53,716 bases of DNA. Source: Verrucomicrobiota bacterium. Lineage in GTDB: Bacteria; Verrucomicrobiota; Verrucomicrobiia; Opitutales; Opitutaceae. The stretch is from the NCBI GenBank assembly GCA_023457035.1, contig JAEWNN010000099.1, forward strand, positions 1 through 53,716, given 5' to 3'. Shown piece by piece: positions 16,821 through 24,153 of this stretch; position 1 is the stretch's first letter, and each line of letters begins with the position of its first letter. A program made the translations under genes and the position numbers. Under the pieces are notes generated by a model. The model saw nothing but the letters and a program-made list of their open reading frames with translations, had not been told where the DNA came from and did no database searches.

Positions 16821-16976
16821 GCCCAAATTCGGACTTCCACCCGGTCCCCGCTCCCGTGGGGAGACGTCGCTCCGGTGCCCTTGGTCCGCCCCGCCTCCCC
16901 CGCCCGTGCATCCCGCTGCAAATCCGGTTTGCCAGCCCGGAAACGGCACCGCAACTTCGCCGCTTTATCTCCACTC

Positions 16977-18047
16977 GTGCAACGGACCTCCGACATCAAC
17001 GTCATCGATACCCGGCCGCTCCCCACGCCCGCCGAGTTGATGGCTGCGCTCCCGAAAACTGAAGAACAGGCCGCTTGCATCGTCCGTTCCCGCGACGCGA
17101 TCCATCGCATCCTTTTCGGCGACGACCCACGCCTGCTCGTGGTGGTCGGCCCCTGCTCCATCCACGATCTCGAGGCCGGCCGCGAATACGGCCGCCGCCT
17201 CGCCGGCCTCGCCCGCGAACTCGGCGATCGCATGGTCATCGCGATGCGCGTCTACTTCGAGAAACCGCGCACCACCGTCGGCTGGAAGGGCCTCATCCTC
17301 GACCCCCACCTCGACGGCAGCAGCGACATCCAGCACGGCCTCTACCTCGCCCGCCAGTTCCTCGGCGAGATCCTCGCGCTCGGCCTGCCCACCGCCACCG
17401 AGTTCCTCGATCCGATCACCCCGCAGTACATCGCCGACCTCGTCTGCTGGGGCGCCATCGGCGCCCGCACCACCGAGTCGCAAACCCATCGCCAGCTCGC
17501 CTCCGGTCTGTCGATGCCCCTGGGCTTCAAGAACAGCACCGACGGCTCCGTCCAGGCCGCCGTCAACGCCATCAAGGCCGCCCGCCAGCCCCAGACCTTC
17601 CTCGGCATCACCACCGACGGTCGCGCCGCCTCCGTGCGCACCCGCGGCAACCCCAACTGCCACGTCGTCCTGCGCGGCGGCTCCGCCGGGCCGAACTACG
17701 ACGCCCCCCACGTCGCCGCCGCCGCCGAGTTGCTCGCCAAGTCCGGGATCGCCCAGTGCATCCTCGTCGACTGCAGCCACGACAACTCCGGCAAGCAGCC
17801 CGAGCGCCAGCCCGAGGTCCTGAGCGATGTGCTCGCCCAGCTCGCCGCCAACCCCCGTTCGCCGATCATGGGCGTCATGCTCGAGAGCAACCTCCTCGCC
17901 GGCAGCCAGCCCTTCCCCCGCCCGAAGGCCGAGCTCCAGTACGGCGTATCCATCACCGACGGCTGCATCGACTGGCCCACCACGGAGGCCACCCTCCGCG
18001 CCGCCCACGCCGCCCTCGGCCCCGCCCGTTCCGCCCCGGTCGCCTGA
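16977..18047 (+). CDS. aroG: 3-deoxy-7-phosphoheptulonate (DAHP) synthase, class I AroG/AroF type
   Basis: A 356-aa enzyme that condenses phosphoenolpyruvate and erythrose 4-phosphate, the first step of the shikimate pathway, in the cytoplasm. Hallmarks in order: LLVVVGPCSIHD (about 51-62), MRVYFEKPRTTVGWKGL (about 87-103), TATEFLDPITPQY (about 139-151), WGAIGARTTESQTHR (about 157-171), GFKNSTDGS (about 180-188), DCSHDNSGK (about 262-270) and GVMLESNL. They match the E. coli AroG/F/H family closely. The open frame extends upstream to 16875, but GTG 16977 gives an N-terminus colinear with AroG, beginning with TSDINVIDTRPLPTP, so I chose it. The amino acid that inhibits it cannot be told by eye. 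Upstream lies a possible attenuator. Confidence 0.93.
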   Translation: MQRTSDINVIDTRPLPTPAELMAALPKTEEQAACIVRSRDAIHRILFGDDPRLLVVVGPCSIHDLEAGREYGRRLAGLARELGDRMVIAMRVYFEKPRTTVGWKGLILDPHLDGSSDIQHGLYLARQFLGEILALGLPTATEFLDPITPQYIADLVCWGAIGARTTESQTHRQLASGLSMPLGFKNSTDGSVQAAVNAIKAARQPQTFLGITTDGRAASVRTRGNPNCHVVLRGGSAGPNYDAPHVAAAAELLAKSGIAQCILVDCSHDNSGKQPERQPEVLSDVLAQLAANPRSPIMGVMLESNLLAGSQPFPRPKAELQYGVSITDGCIDWPTTEATLRAAHAALGPARSAPVA

Positions 18048-18104
18048 CCTGCGGCCGCTCCGCCCCCTCTCTCTCCTCCAACAGAAAACCAACCAACTGA
18101 TCCC

Positions 18105-19091
18105 ATGAAGACTCCCATTCGCGTCGCCGTCACCGGCGCAGCCGGCCAGATCGGCTACGCCCTCCTGTTCCGCATCGCCTCCGGCGCCTGCTTCGGTCCC
18201 GACCAGCCGGTCATCCTCCACATGATCGAGCTCGAGGCCGCCCTCCCCGCCCTCAAGGGCGTGTGCATGGAGCTCGAGGACTGCGCGTTCCCGCTCCTCA
18301 AGGGCATGGTCCCCACCTCCTCCCTCGACGAAGGCTTCAAGGACGTGAACTGGGTCCTCCTCGTCGGCGCCGTCCCGCGCAAGCAGGGCATGGAGCGCAA
18401 GGACCTCCTCGGCATCAACGGCAAGATCTTCACCGGCCAGGGCAAGGCCATCGCCGCCAACGCCGCCAAGGACGTGCGCGTGCTCGTCGTCGGCAACCCC
18501 TGCAACACCAACGCCCTCATCGCCGCCACCGCCGCCGCCGGCGTCCCGCACGACCGCTTCTTCGCGATGACCAAGCTCGACGAGAACCGCGCCAAGGCCC
18601 AGCTCGCCCTCAAGGCCGGCGTCGACACCACCGCCATCACCAACCTCGCCATCTGGGGCAACCACAGCTCCACGATGTACCCGGACTTCGCCAACACGAA
18701 GATCAACGGCCAGCCCGCCAACCAGGTGATCGCCGACGAGGCCTGGTTCAAGGACACCTTCATCCCGGTCATCCAGCAGCGCGGCGCCGCCATCATCAAG
18801 GCCCGCGGCCTCAGCTCCGCCGCCTCCGCCGCCAACGCCGCCTGCAACACCGTCTACTGCCTCACCCACGCGACCCCCGCCGGCGACTGGTTCTCGGTCG
18901 GCGTGTACTCGGCCGGTGATTACGGCGTCGCGAAGGACATCATCTTCTCCTTCCCGATCCGCACCAACGACGGCAAGACCTTCGAGGTCGTCCAGGGCGT
19001 GCAGCTCAGCGAGTTCTCCAAGCAGAAGATCGCCGAGACCGAAAAGGAGCTCCTCGAGGAGAAGTCCCTCATCGCCGATCTCCTCGCCTGA
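18105..19091 (+). CDS. mdh: Malate dehydrogenase
   Basis: A 328-aa cytoplasmic NAD-dependent malate dehydrogenase of the dimeric (group 2, cytosolic-like) type, converting malate and oxaloacetate in the TCA cycle. Visible: Rossmann motif VTGAAGQIGYALLFRIASG (about 9-27), the mobile-loop arginines in VGAVPRKQGMERKDLL (about 87-102), NPCNTNALIA (about 129-138), the substrate arginine region TKLDENRAKAQLA (about 155-167), and the catalytic-His region IWGNHSSTMYPDF (about 182-194). Length is normal. It starts 57 bases after the DAHP synthase gene on the same strand and may share its transcript; a terminator follows. Confidence 0.96.
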   Translation: MKTPIRVAVTGAAGQIGYALLFRIASGACFGPDQPVILHMIELEAALPALKGVCMELEDCAFPLLKGMVPTSSLDEGFKDVNWVLLVGAVPRKQGMERKDLLGINGKIFTGQGKAIAANAAKDVRVLVVGNPCNTNALIAATAAAGVPHDRFFAMTKLDENRAKAQLALKAGVDTTAITNLAIWGNHSSTMYPDFANTKINGQPANQVIADEAWFKDTFIPVIQQRGAAIIKARGLSSAASAANAACNTVYCLTHATPAGDWFSVGVYSAGDYGVAKDIIFSFPIRTNDGKTFEVVQGVQLSEFSKQKIAETEKELLEEKSLIADLLA

Positions 19092-19121
19092 GATCGTTCC
19101 CGCGAAATCCTTTCGCCTTCG

Positions 19122-19150
19122 AACGGCGGCCCTCACCGGGCCGCCGTTTT
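19122..19150 (+). terminator. Intrinsic terminator after mdh
   Basis: AACGGCGGCCC pairs with GGGCCGCCGTT across a TCACC loop (11-bp stem) and is followed by TTCTTTC. It lies 30 bases after the mdh stop, a clear rho-independent terminator. Confidence 0.88.
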
Positions 19151-19164
19151 CTTTCCCCCCGTGG

Positions 19165-19243
19165 CATGGGTCTCCAGACCCATGTTCCGCTCCTCCCCCA
19201 TGGTACGGGTCTCCCGACCCGTGCGAAACGCGTGGGCGTTTCG
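19165..19243. repeat. Three consecutive 20-base palindromes
   Basis: Three perfect or near-perfect 8-4-8 palindromes: CATGGGTC-TCCA-GACCCATG (19165-19184), TACGGGTC-TCCC-GACCCGTG (19204-19223, with one T-G pair) and CGAAACGC-GTGG-GCGTTTCG (19224-19243). The first two are clearly related, each preceded by TGG, and differ by changes that keep the stems paired. They lie between mdh (plus strand) and the GH2 gene (minus strand), whose 3' ends face each other. No T-runs, so not simple terminators; REP-like elements are the best guess. Confidence 0.75.
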
Positions 19244-19319
19244 ACCGCCGCCGCACACCGCAACCGCATCGCGCCGCCGGAAAAGCTACGCGAGAAGCCG
19301 CAGGCCTCTCGGCGGCGGC

Positions 19320-21539
19320 CTACAAGCCGGCCACACGCGCGGAAACCTGCCATCCGTCGATTCCGGCCGGCACGCGCACGACGACCGAGGCAATGCCCGC
19401 CTCGGCTTTCACCGTTGCCGGGCCGACGACCTCGGCACCGCCGGTGACGGTGAAGTCCACTGCCGGCTCGGCAGTCACGCAGAGCGTGCCATTCGTATCT
19501 ACGATCCGGGCATGCACGGCGACGACGTCGCTCTCGCCCGCGGCTGGCGCGATGTCGAGCGTGTCGACCACGGTCTCCAGCCGCGCCGGCGCCGCGGGCG
19601 TGCGCACCGCGTGCCGCGCGGCTTCCATGCCGCCGACGTAGCCGACAGCCACCAACTCGCCGGGCTCGAAGCGCGGCAGGTCGAAGACGAACGGCGGATG
19701 CGGCAGGTGCTGCGTCTGCCAGGTGATGTCGGGATTCTTGCGACCGAGTGGCCGGCCGTTGAGCGAGAGCGCCACCTCCTCGCAGTTGCTGAACACCGAC
19801 ACCCGCAGATCGGACGCCTCCGTCCAGTGCGAGGCGACAAACACCATCGGTCCGCCCGTCCAGCCGGCGCCGCCCTCGGACGCGTCGCGCTGGCTGCGGT
19901 AGAAGTGGTACGAAAACTTCGGCAGGCGAAAGACGTCCATCACGCCACAGGCGGCGCGTAGCGGGTGATAGCCGCGGGCGTAGTCGAAGACCGTCCACTG
20001 CCCGTCGAGCACCGCCGGCGAAGCAAGCGTGTCGTCGAGCGCGACGGTGTGGTTGGAGGCCTGCTGGCGGAGCGCGCGTTCGCCCTCGCCGCGGAAGTGG
20101 CGGCTGTTGGCCCACGCGGCGAGCACGCCGGCGCCAGTGGTCTGGTCGAAGCCCTCGTTGGCGGCGTAGAACTCCCAGTCGCCGTACTCGGCGATCACGA
20201 GCGCCTTGTCGCCGTTCGCCCAGGTGTGGATCCGTCCGTGCTGGCGGGAGTGGATGAAGACATCGAACCGGTCGATCCAGCCGCAGGTGGCCATCTGGTC
20301 GCCCGGATACTCTTCGTGGCCGGCGGCATGCAGTCGCGCCATGAAGGCCTCGGGCATCTGCGTCTCGTTGAGCGAGAGCTCCCAGAGCGCGACGCAGGCA
20401 TGGTTGCGATCGCGGCGGACCAACTGGCGGGCGTTCTCCACGCAGGCATCCTGAAACTTCTCGCCGCCGCAGAACTGCCAGCCGGGAATCGCGTTCATGA
20501 CGACGATGCCGAGCGCGTCGCAAGCGTCCATGAAGTCCGGCGACTGCGGATAGTGCGAGAGGCGCACATAATCGAAGCCGGCCTCCTTGATGCGTCGCGC
20601 GTCGCGCCACTGCGCCGCGCGGGGCAGCGCGTAGCCCACGCGAGGAAACTCCTGGTGGCGGTTCGTGCCGCGCAGGCGCAGCCGCTGGCCGTTGACGGTG
20701 AACCCTCCCGAGCGGCTGAAGCCGAAGCGCCGCACACCGTAGCGCAGCGAGCGTTCATCGACGACCCTCTCTCCCTCGAGAACTGAGACGACCGCCTCGT
20801 GCAGCGCAGGCGCAGCCGGGCTCCAAAGCGCGGGCTTGGTGAGCACCAGCTCCTGCTCGACATGCACAGCAGCGCCGGGCGCGAGCGCGAGCGCGCCGGA
20901 CAACACCGACGAGACGATCTGCCCGTCCCGCAACAGATCCACCTGCACGCGAAAGCAGCGCGCGCTCGCGTCCGCGTTGCGCACGTGGACCTTGGCGGCG
21001 ACCGTCGCGCTCGCGGCGTCGGCCGCCAGCGTGCGCAGGAAAACACCGCCGCCGCCGACCTCGCCGGCCGAGATCGCCTCGGTGATATGCAACGCCGGCA
21101 GCGTGCGCAGCTCGACGCCCCGGTAGAGTCCGCCGTACCAGCAGAAGTCGAGTTCGCCGTAGGGCTTGCCCGGGGGCACATCGGCATTCTCGCGGTTGTC
21201 GAGTCGGAGCACGAGCGCGTGCGCGGCGCCGTCGGCGAGGGCGTCGGTCAGATCGACCTCGGACGGCAGGTAACCGCCCTCGTGCCGGGCGAGTTCGCGG
21301 CCGTCGAGCAGCACGCTCGCAGTGTGCATGGCGGCGCCGATGTGGAGCACCTGGCGCTCGTGCTCAGTCGCGTGCGGCACCTGAAGCTGACGGCGGTATT
21401 CGCAGAGGCCGAACCAATGCTCACGGCCGTCGAGGTCAGCGACGAACGGACTGTGCGGCAGGTCGACGCGCGACCAGTCTGGGCCGGCATCGACGCGGCG
21501 GAATTCCCAATCACGATCAAGAGTGGTGACGAAAGCCAT
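19320..21539 (-). CDS. Glycoside hydrolase family 2 beta-galactosidase (cytoplasmic)
   Basis: A 739-aa GH2 enzyme with the usual order: N-terminal jelly-roll (about 1-170, with AMHTASVLLDGRELARHEGGY), immunoglobulin-like domain (about 170-275), TIM barrel (about 276-560) and C-terminal Ig-like domains. The barrel contains GTNRHQEFPRVG (about 295-306), the acid/base region ELSLNETQMPE and the nucleophile region VIAEYGDWEF. There is no signal peptide, so it acts inside the cell on imported oligosaccharides, most likely releasing galactose. It is the last gene of the minus-strand galactan operon and starts 42 bases after the LacI gene. GH2 also includes glucuronidases and mannosidases; beta-galactosidase is inferred from the GH53 neighbour. 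Confidence 0.88.
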   Translation of the reverse strand: MAFVTTLDRDWEFRRVDAGPDWSRVDLPHSPFVADLDGREHWFGLCEYRRQLQVPHATEHERQVLHIGAAMHTASVLLDGRELARHEGGYLPSEVDLTDALADGAAHALVLRLDNRENADVPPGKPYGELDFCWYGGLYRGVELRTLPALHITEAISAGEVGGGGVFLRTLAADAASATVAAKVHVRNADASARCFRVQVDLLRDGQIVSSVLSGALALAPGAAVHVEQELVLTKPALWSPAAPALHEAVVSVLEGERVVDERSLRYGVRRFGFSRSGGFTVNGQRLRLRGTNRHQEFPRVGYALPRAAQWRDARRIKEAGFDYVRLSHYPQSPDFMDACDALGIVVMNAIPGWQFCGGEKFQDACVENARQLVRRDRNHACVALWELSLNETQMPEAFMARLHAAGHEEYPGDQMATCGWIDRFDVFIHSRQHGRIHTWANGDKALVIAEYGDWEFYAANEGFDQTTGAGVLAAWANSRHFRGEGERALRQQASNHTVALDDTLASPAVLDGQWTVFDYARGYHPLRAACGVMDVFRLPKFSYHFYRSQRDASEGGAGWTGGPMVFVASHWTEASDLRVSVFSNCEEVALSLNGRPLGRKNPDITWQTQHLPHPPFVFDLPRFEPGELVAVGYVGGMEAARHAVRTPAAPARLETVVDTLDIAPAAGESDVVAVHARIVDTNGTLCVTAEPAVDFTVTGGAEVVGPATVKAEAGIASVVVRVPAGIDGWQVSARVAGL

Positions 21540-21581
21540 GAAAAATCTGGTCGGCCGGCCGGAGCGCGCTGACGCCGCGCG

Positions 21582-22607
21582 TCAGGCGACGGAATCTCGT
21601 TCGATCAGGCGCACCGGCAGCGTGACGCGGCGCTCCTGCACCGAACCGCCCGCAGTGAGCGTGTCGACAATCTCGACCGCCTTCTCGGCCATCTCGCGCA
21701 ACGGCTCGGCCACGGTCGTGAGCGGCGGTGTTTGCAGCGCGGAGATGCCCTCGTTCTCGCCGCCGATGAGGGAGATCTCCTGCGGCACCTTCACGCGCAT
21801 CGTGTAGGTGAGCATGTGCAGGCACTCCATCGCCTGGAAGCTGGAGCCCGGCGCGTAAATCGCGTCCGCGCCAGCGCGTACCAGACGCGTGAGCACGGCG
21901 AGGTGCGAACTTTCGGGGCCGAAAAGCGCGGCCAGGCGGTCGTCGACCGGCACGCCGCCCTCCTCCATGGCCTTGCGGAAACCGGCGAGCCGCTCCTCGA
22001 AGGCGCGGTACGTGCCGCCAAAGAAGGCGAGCCGCCGCCGACCGCGGTCGATGAAGTGCCGCGCGGCGAGGTAGCCGGAGTTGAAGTGGTCCGAACACAC
22101 CGCGTACTCGTGCGGTGAGCAGTCGAACTTGTCCATGTACACGACAGGCATCCGCTCCTCGAGCTCGGTGAGCATCCGCTGCAAGGGCTTGTCGGCGGTG
22201 ACCACCACGACGCCGTCGAGGAACATGCCCGGGAGCTGCTCCACCGGGTTGGACGGCATGAACACACCGATGTTGCGGCGCGAGAAGGCGAAGGCGAGGT
22301 GCGCAGCCAGCGTGGCGGCGTAACCCTCGACGCGGTCGGTGTAGCCCGGCTCGGTGAGGATCGCGATCTGACGGGAGCGCACGGAGACCTGCGGCTTGAG
22401 GTTGAGGTCGGTGGCGGCGCGCAGAACCCGCTCGCGTGTCTCGCCGCTGACCTTGTCGCGGTTGTTGAGCACGCGGCTCACCGTGCCGGGAGACACGCCG
22501 GCCACGCGCGCGAGGTCGTAGATCGTGGCGCGCTTGCGGGGCGCATCTTTGGGCGAAGCCTTGCGGGAGGTGGACGGTTTCGGCGGCATCGGGAGCGGAG
22601 AATTCAC
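21582..22607 (-). CDS. LacI-family transcriptional regulator
   Basis: A 341-aa regulator with an N-terminal helix-turn-helix (about 28-75: ATIYDLARVAGVSPGTVSRVLNN) and a periplasmic-binding-protein-like effector domain (about 80-335) with repeats typical of the family, such as AVCSDHFNSGYLAARHFIDRG and SLIGGENEGISA. A basic 27-residue extension precedes the DNA-binding domain. The hinge lacks the usual AxxL leucine lever, which may alter how it binds its operator. The gene overlaps the transporter gene by ATGA inside the galactan operon, so it probably represses or activates this locus in response to a galactoside. A candidate operator is at 28331-28365. Confidence 0.93.
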   Translation of the reverse strand: MNSPLPMPPKPSTSRKASPKDAPRKRATIYDLARVAGVSPGTVSRVLNNRDKVSGETRERVLRAATDLNLKPQVSVRSRQIAILTEPGYTDRVEGYAATLAAHLAFAFSRRNIGVFMPSNPVEQLPGMFLDGVVVVTADKPLQRMLTELEERMPVVYMDKFDCSPHEYAVCSDHFNSGYLAARHFIDRGRRRLAFFGGTYRAFEERLAGFRKAMEEGGVPVDDRLAALFGPESSHLAVLTRLVRAGADAIYAPGSSFQAMECLHMLTYTMRVKVPQEISLIGGENEGISALQTPPLTTVAEPLREMAEKAVEIVDTLTAGGSVQERRVTLPVRLIERDSVA

Positions 22608-24022
22608 ACGTGACCGCGGCGGGCCTCAAGCACGGCGCGGATCTCGTGGGCACGCTTGCGGTTGAGCGGGTAGATGGCCAGCAGGACAAAGGCCAGCAGC
22701 GCCCACGCCGCGGTGGAGAGTGCGAGGATCAGACGCAGGCGCAGGATGGTCTCCGGGGTCTGCGCACCGCCGAGCGCGGCGTCGAAACCGGTCATCTTCA
22801 ACGAGAGAAACGCGCCGAAGAAGGCGGTCGAGTATCCGACCTTCTGGATCCAGGAGAAGATCGCGCCGAAGACGCCTTCGCGGCGCAGGCCGCCGCGCAG
22901 TTCGTCCTCGTCGCAGATGTCGGCCAACATCGCCGGCGTGAGGATGTTGATCGCGATCCAGACCGGGCCGCAGAGCAGCGGGTCGACGAGGATTCGGAGC
23001 GGATTGCCCGGGGTGAAGAGCAGCCATTTGCCCAGCGAGCCCACGAGAACGAGCGCGAAGGTGACCGCTACTGTCTGCGCCTTGCCGATGCGCCGCGCCA
23101 ACCATGAGACCGGATAGATCGCGAGGATGCCGACGATGGCGTAGCCGAGCGAAAGGTGGCCTTTCCAAGTTTCACCCTGCGCGACGTCGCCATCGAAGAG
23201 GTAATAGACGAGCAGGTACCGGTCGAGATTGCTGGCGAACATGCCGGCCACGATCTGGAGCAGCGTCAGCCCGACGAGGATGACGAAGGCCTTGCTGACG
23301 AAGGCGGCCTTGATTCCCGGAATGAGCTTCACCGGTTTCTGCGTCTCCGTTTTGTGGTAGAAACGCTCGCGCACGAACAGCGCCGGCAGAACCGCCACGA
23401 TGCCAAGAAAGACCACCCCCACGATCCAGCCAAGCGTGCGCACCCCGGTGATCGCCGAGGCGAACATCATCGAACTGGCGATGGGGAAGATGTAGTTGTA
23501 GCCCATCTCGCCCGCCTTGCCGAAGAACCCGACGAACGAGGAGACGCTCGTGCGCTCGTCGTAGTCCGGCGTGATCTCGTACTGCAGCGCGAGGAACGGC
23601 ACCGAGAAGAACGAGTACCCCGTATAGAAGACGATCTGCGTGGCCACCAACCAAGCGGTGAGACCGACCGGCCCCCACTCCGCCGGCACCATCCAGATCA
23701 GGCCGAAGGCGAGCGCCTGGACGAGCGCACCGATCGCGACCAGCGGCCGGCGCCGGCCGAAACGCGAGTGGAAGTTGTCGGAGAAACGCCCGACCAGCGG
23801 ATCGATGAAGGCGTCGAGAAACCGCGGCACGGTGAGCGCCGCCGCCAGCCAGACCGGGTCCAGCTTGAGCGTCATCTGATAGAACGGCGTGGCGAAGCTG
23901 CCGATCGCCGCCAGCCCGAGGAACATGGGCAGACCGCCCGTGCCGAGCGCGAGCTTCTCGCCGAACGGCACGCGGTCGGTGGGGCGCTGCGTGGCAGCGG
24001 GGGTGGTCGTGGCGGTGTCCAT
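22604..24022 (-). CDS. GPH-family glycoside:cation symporter (MFS)
   Basis: A 472-aa 12-helix inner-membrane transporter of the glycoside-pentoside-hexuronide:cation family (MelB/LacS-like). Signatures: GEKLALGTGGLPMFLGLAA (about 23-41), FLDAFIDPLVGRFSDNFHSRFGRRRP region (about 68-93) characteristic of GPH proteins, and DICDEDELRGGLRREGVFGAIFSW region (about 368-391), the cytoplasmic motif of the family. It would import galacto-oligosaccharides from the periplasm with H+ or Na+. It is coupled by a 4-base overlap to the LacI gene and lies between the TonB receptor and the GH2 gene in the operon. Confidence 0.92.
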   Translation of the reverse strand: MDTATTTPAATQRPTDRVPFGEKLALGTGGLPMFLGLAAIGSFATPFYQMTLKLDPVWLAAALTVPRFLDAFIDPLVGRFSDNFHSRFGRRRPLVAIGALVQALAFGLIWMVPAEWGPVGLTAWLVATQIVFYTGYSFFSVPFLALQYEITPDYDERTSVSSFVGFFGKAGEMGYNYIFPIASSMMFASAITGVRTLGWIVGVVFLGIVAVLPALFVRERFYHKTETQKPVKLIPGIKAAFVSKAFVILVGLTLLQIVAGMFASNLDRYLLVYYLFDGDVAQGETWKGHLSLGYAIVGILAIYPVSWLARRIGKAQTVAVTFALVLVGSLGKWLLFTPGNPLRILVDPLLCGPVWIAINILTPAMLADICDEDELRGGLRREGVFGAIFSWIQKVGYSTAFFGAFLSLKMTGFDAALGGAQTPETILRLRLILALSTAAWALLAFVLLAIYPLNRKRAHEIRAVLEARRGHV

Positions 24023-24153
24023 GGGTGTCGCGCTCCGGGATACGGGCTGTGCAGCGCGCGCGCCGCGGCAGGGCGGGCACGGGCGGTGCGCAGCCCGCTT
24101 CGGGCGATCCGGGATTCCTGACGGAAGCCCGGACCGCTGTCAGCGGGCACGCG

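Larger units (their letters stand above)
16573..16976 (+). other. Spacer with promoter-like, hairpin and terminator elements before the DAHP synthase
   Basis: A 404-base gap, the longest non-coding stretch outside ssrA. The part at 16620-16690 is AT-rich compared with the surroundings. It is followed by a sigma70-like promoter candidate (16690-16717), a small hairpin with four Ts (16742-16762) and a strong hairpin with TTTTCTTT (16783-16820). The rest to 16976 has no clear element; an ORF from the ATG at 16781 runs through the terminator and looks spurious. Confidence 0.6.

Noticed and set aside
16781..17062. Possible leader peptide or small gene
   Set aside because: The frame reads through the terminator stem-loop, lacks runs of aromatic codons and has no ribosome site.
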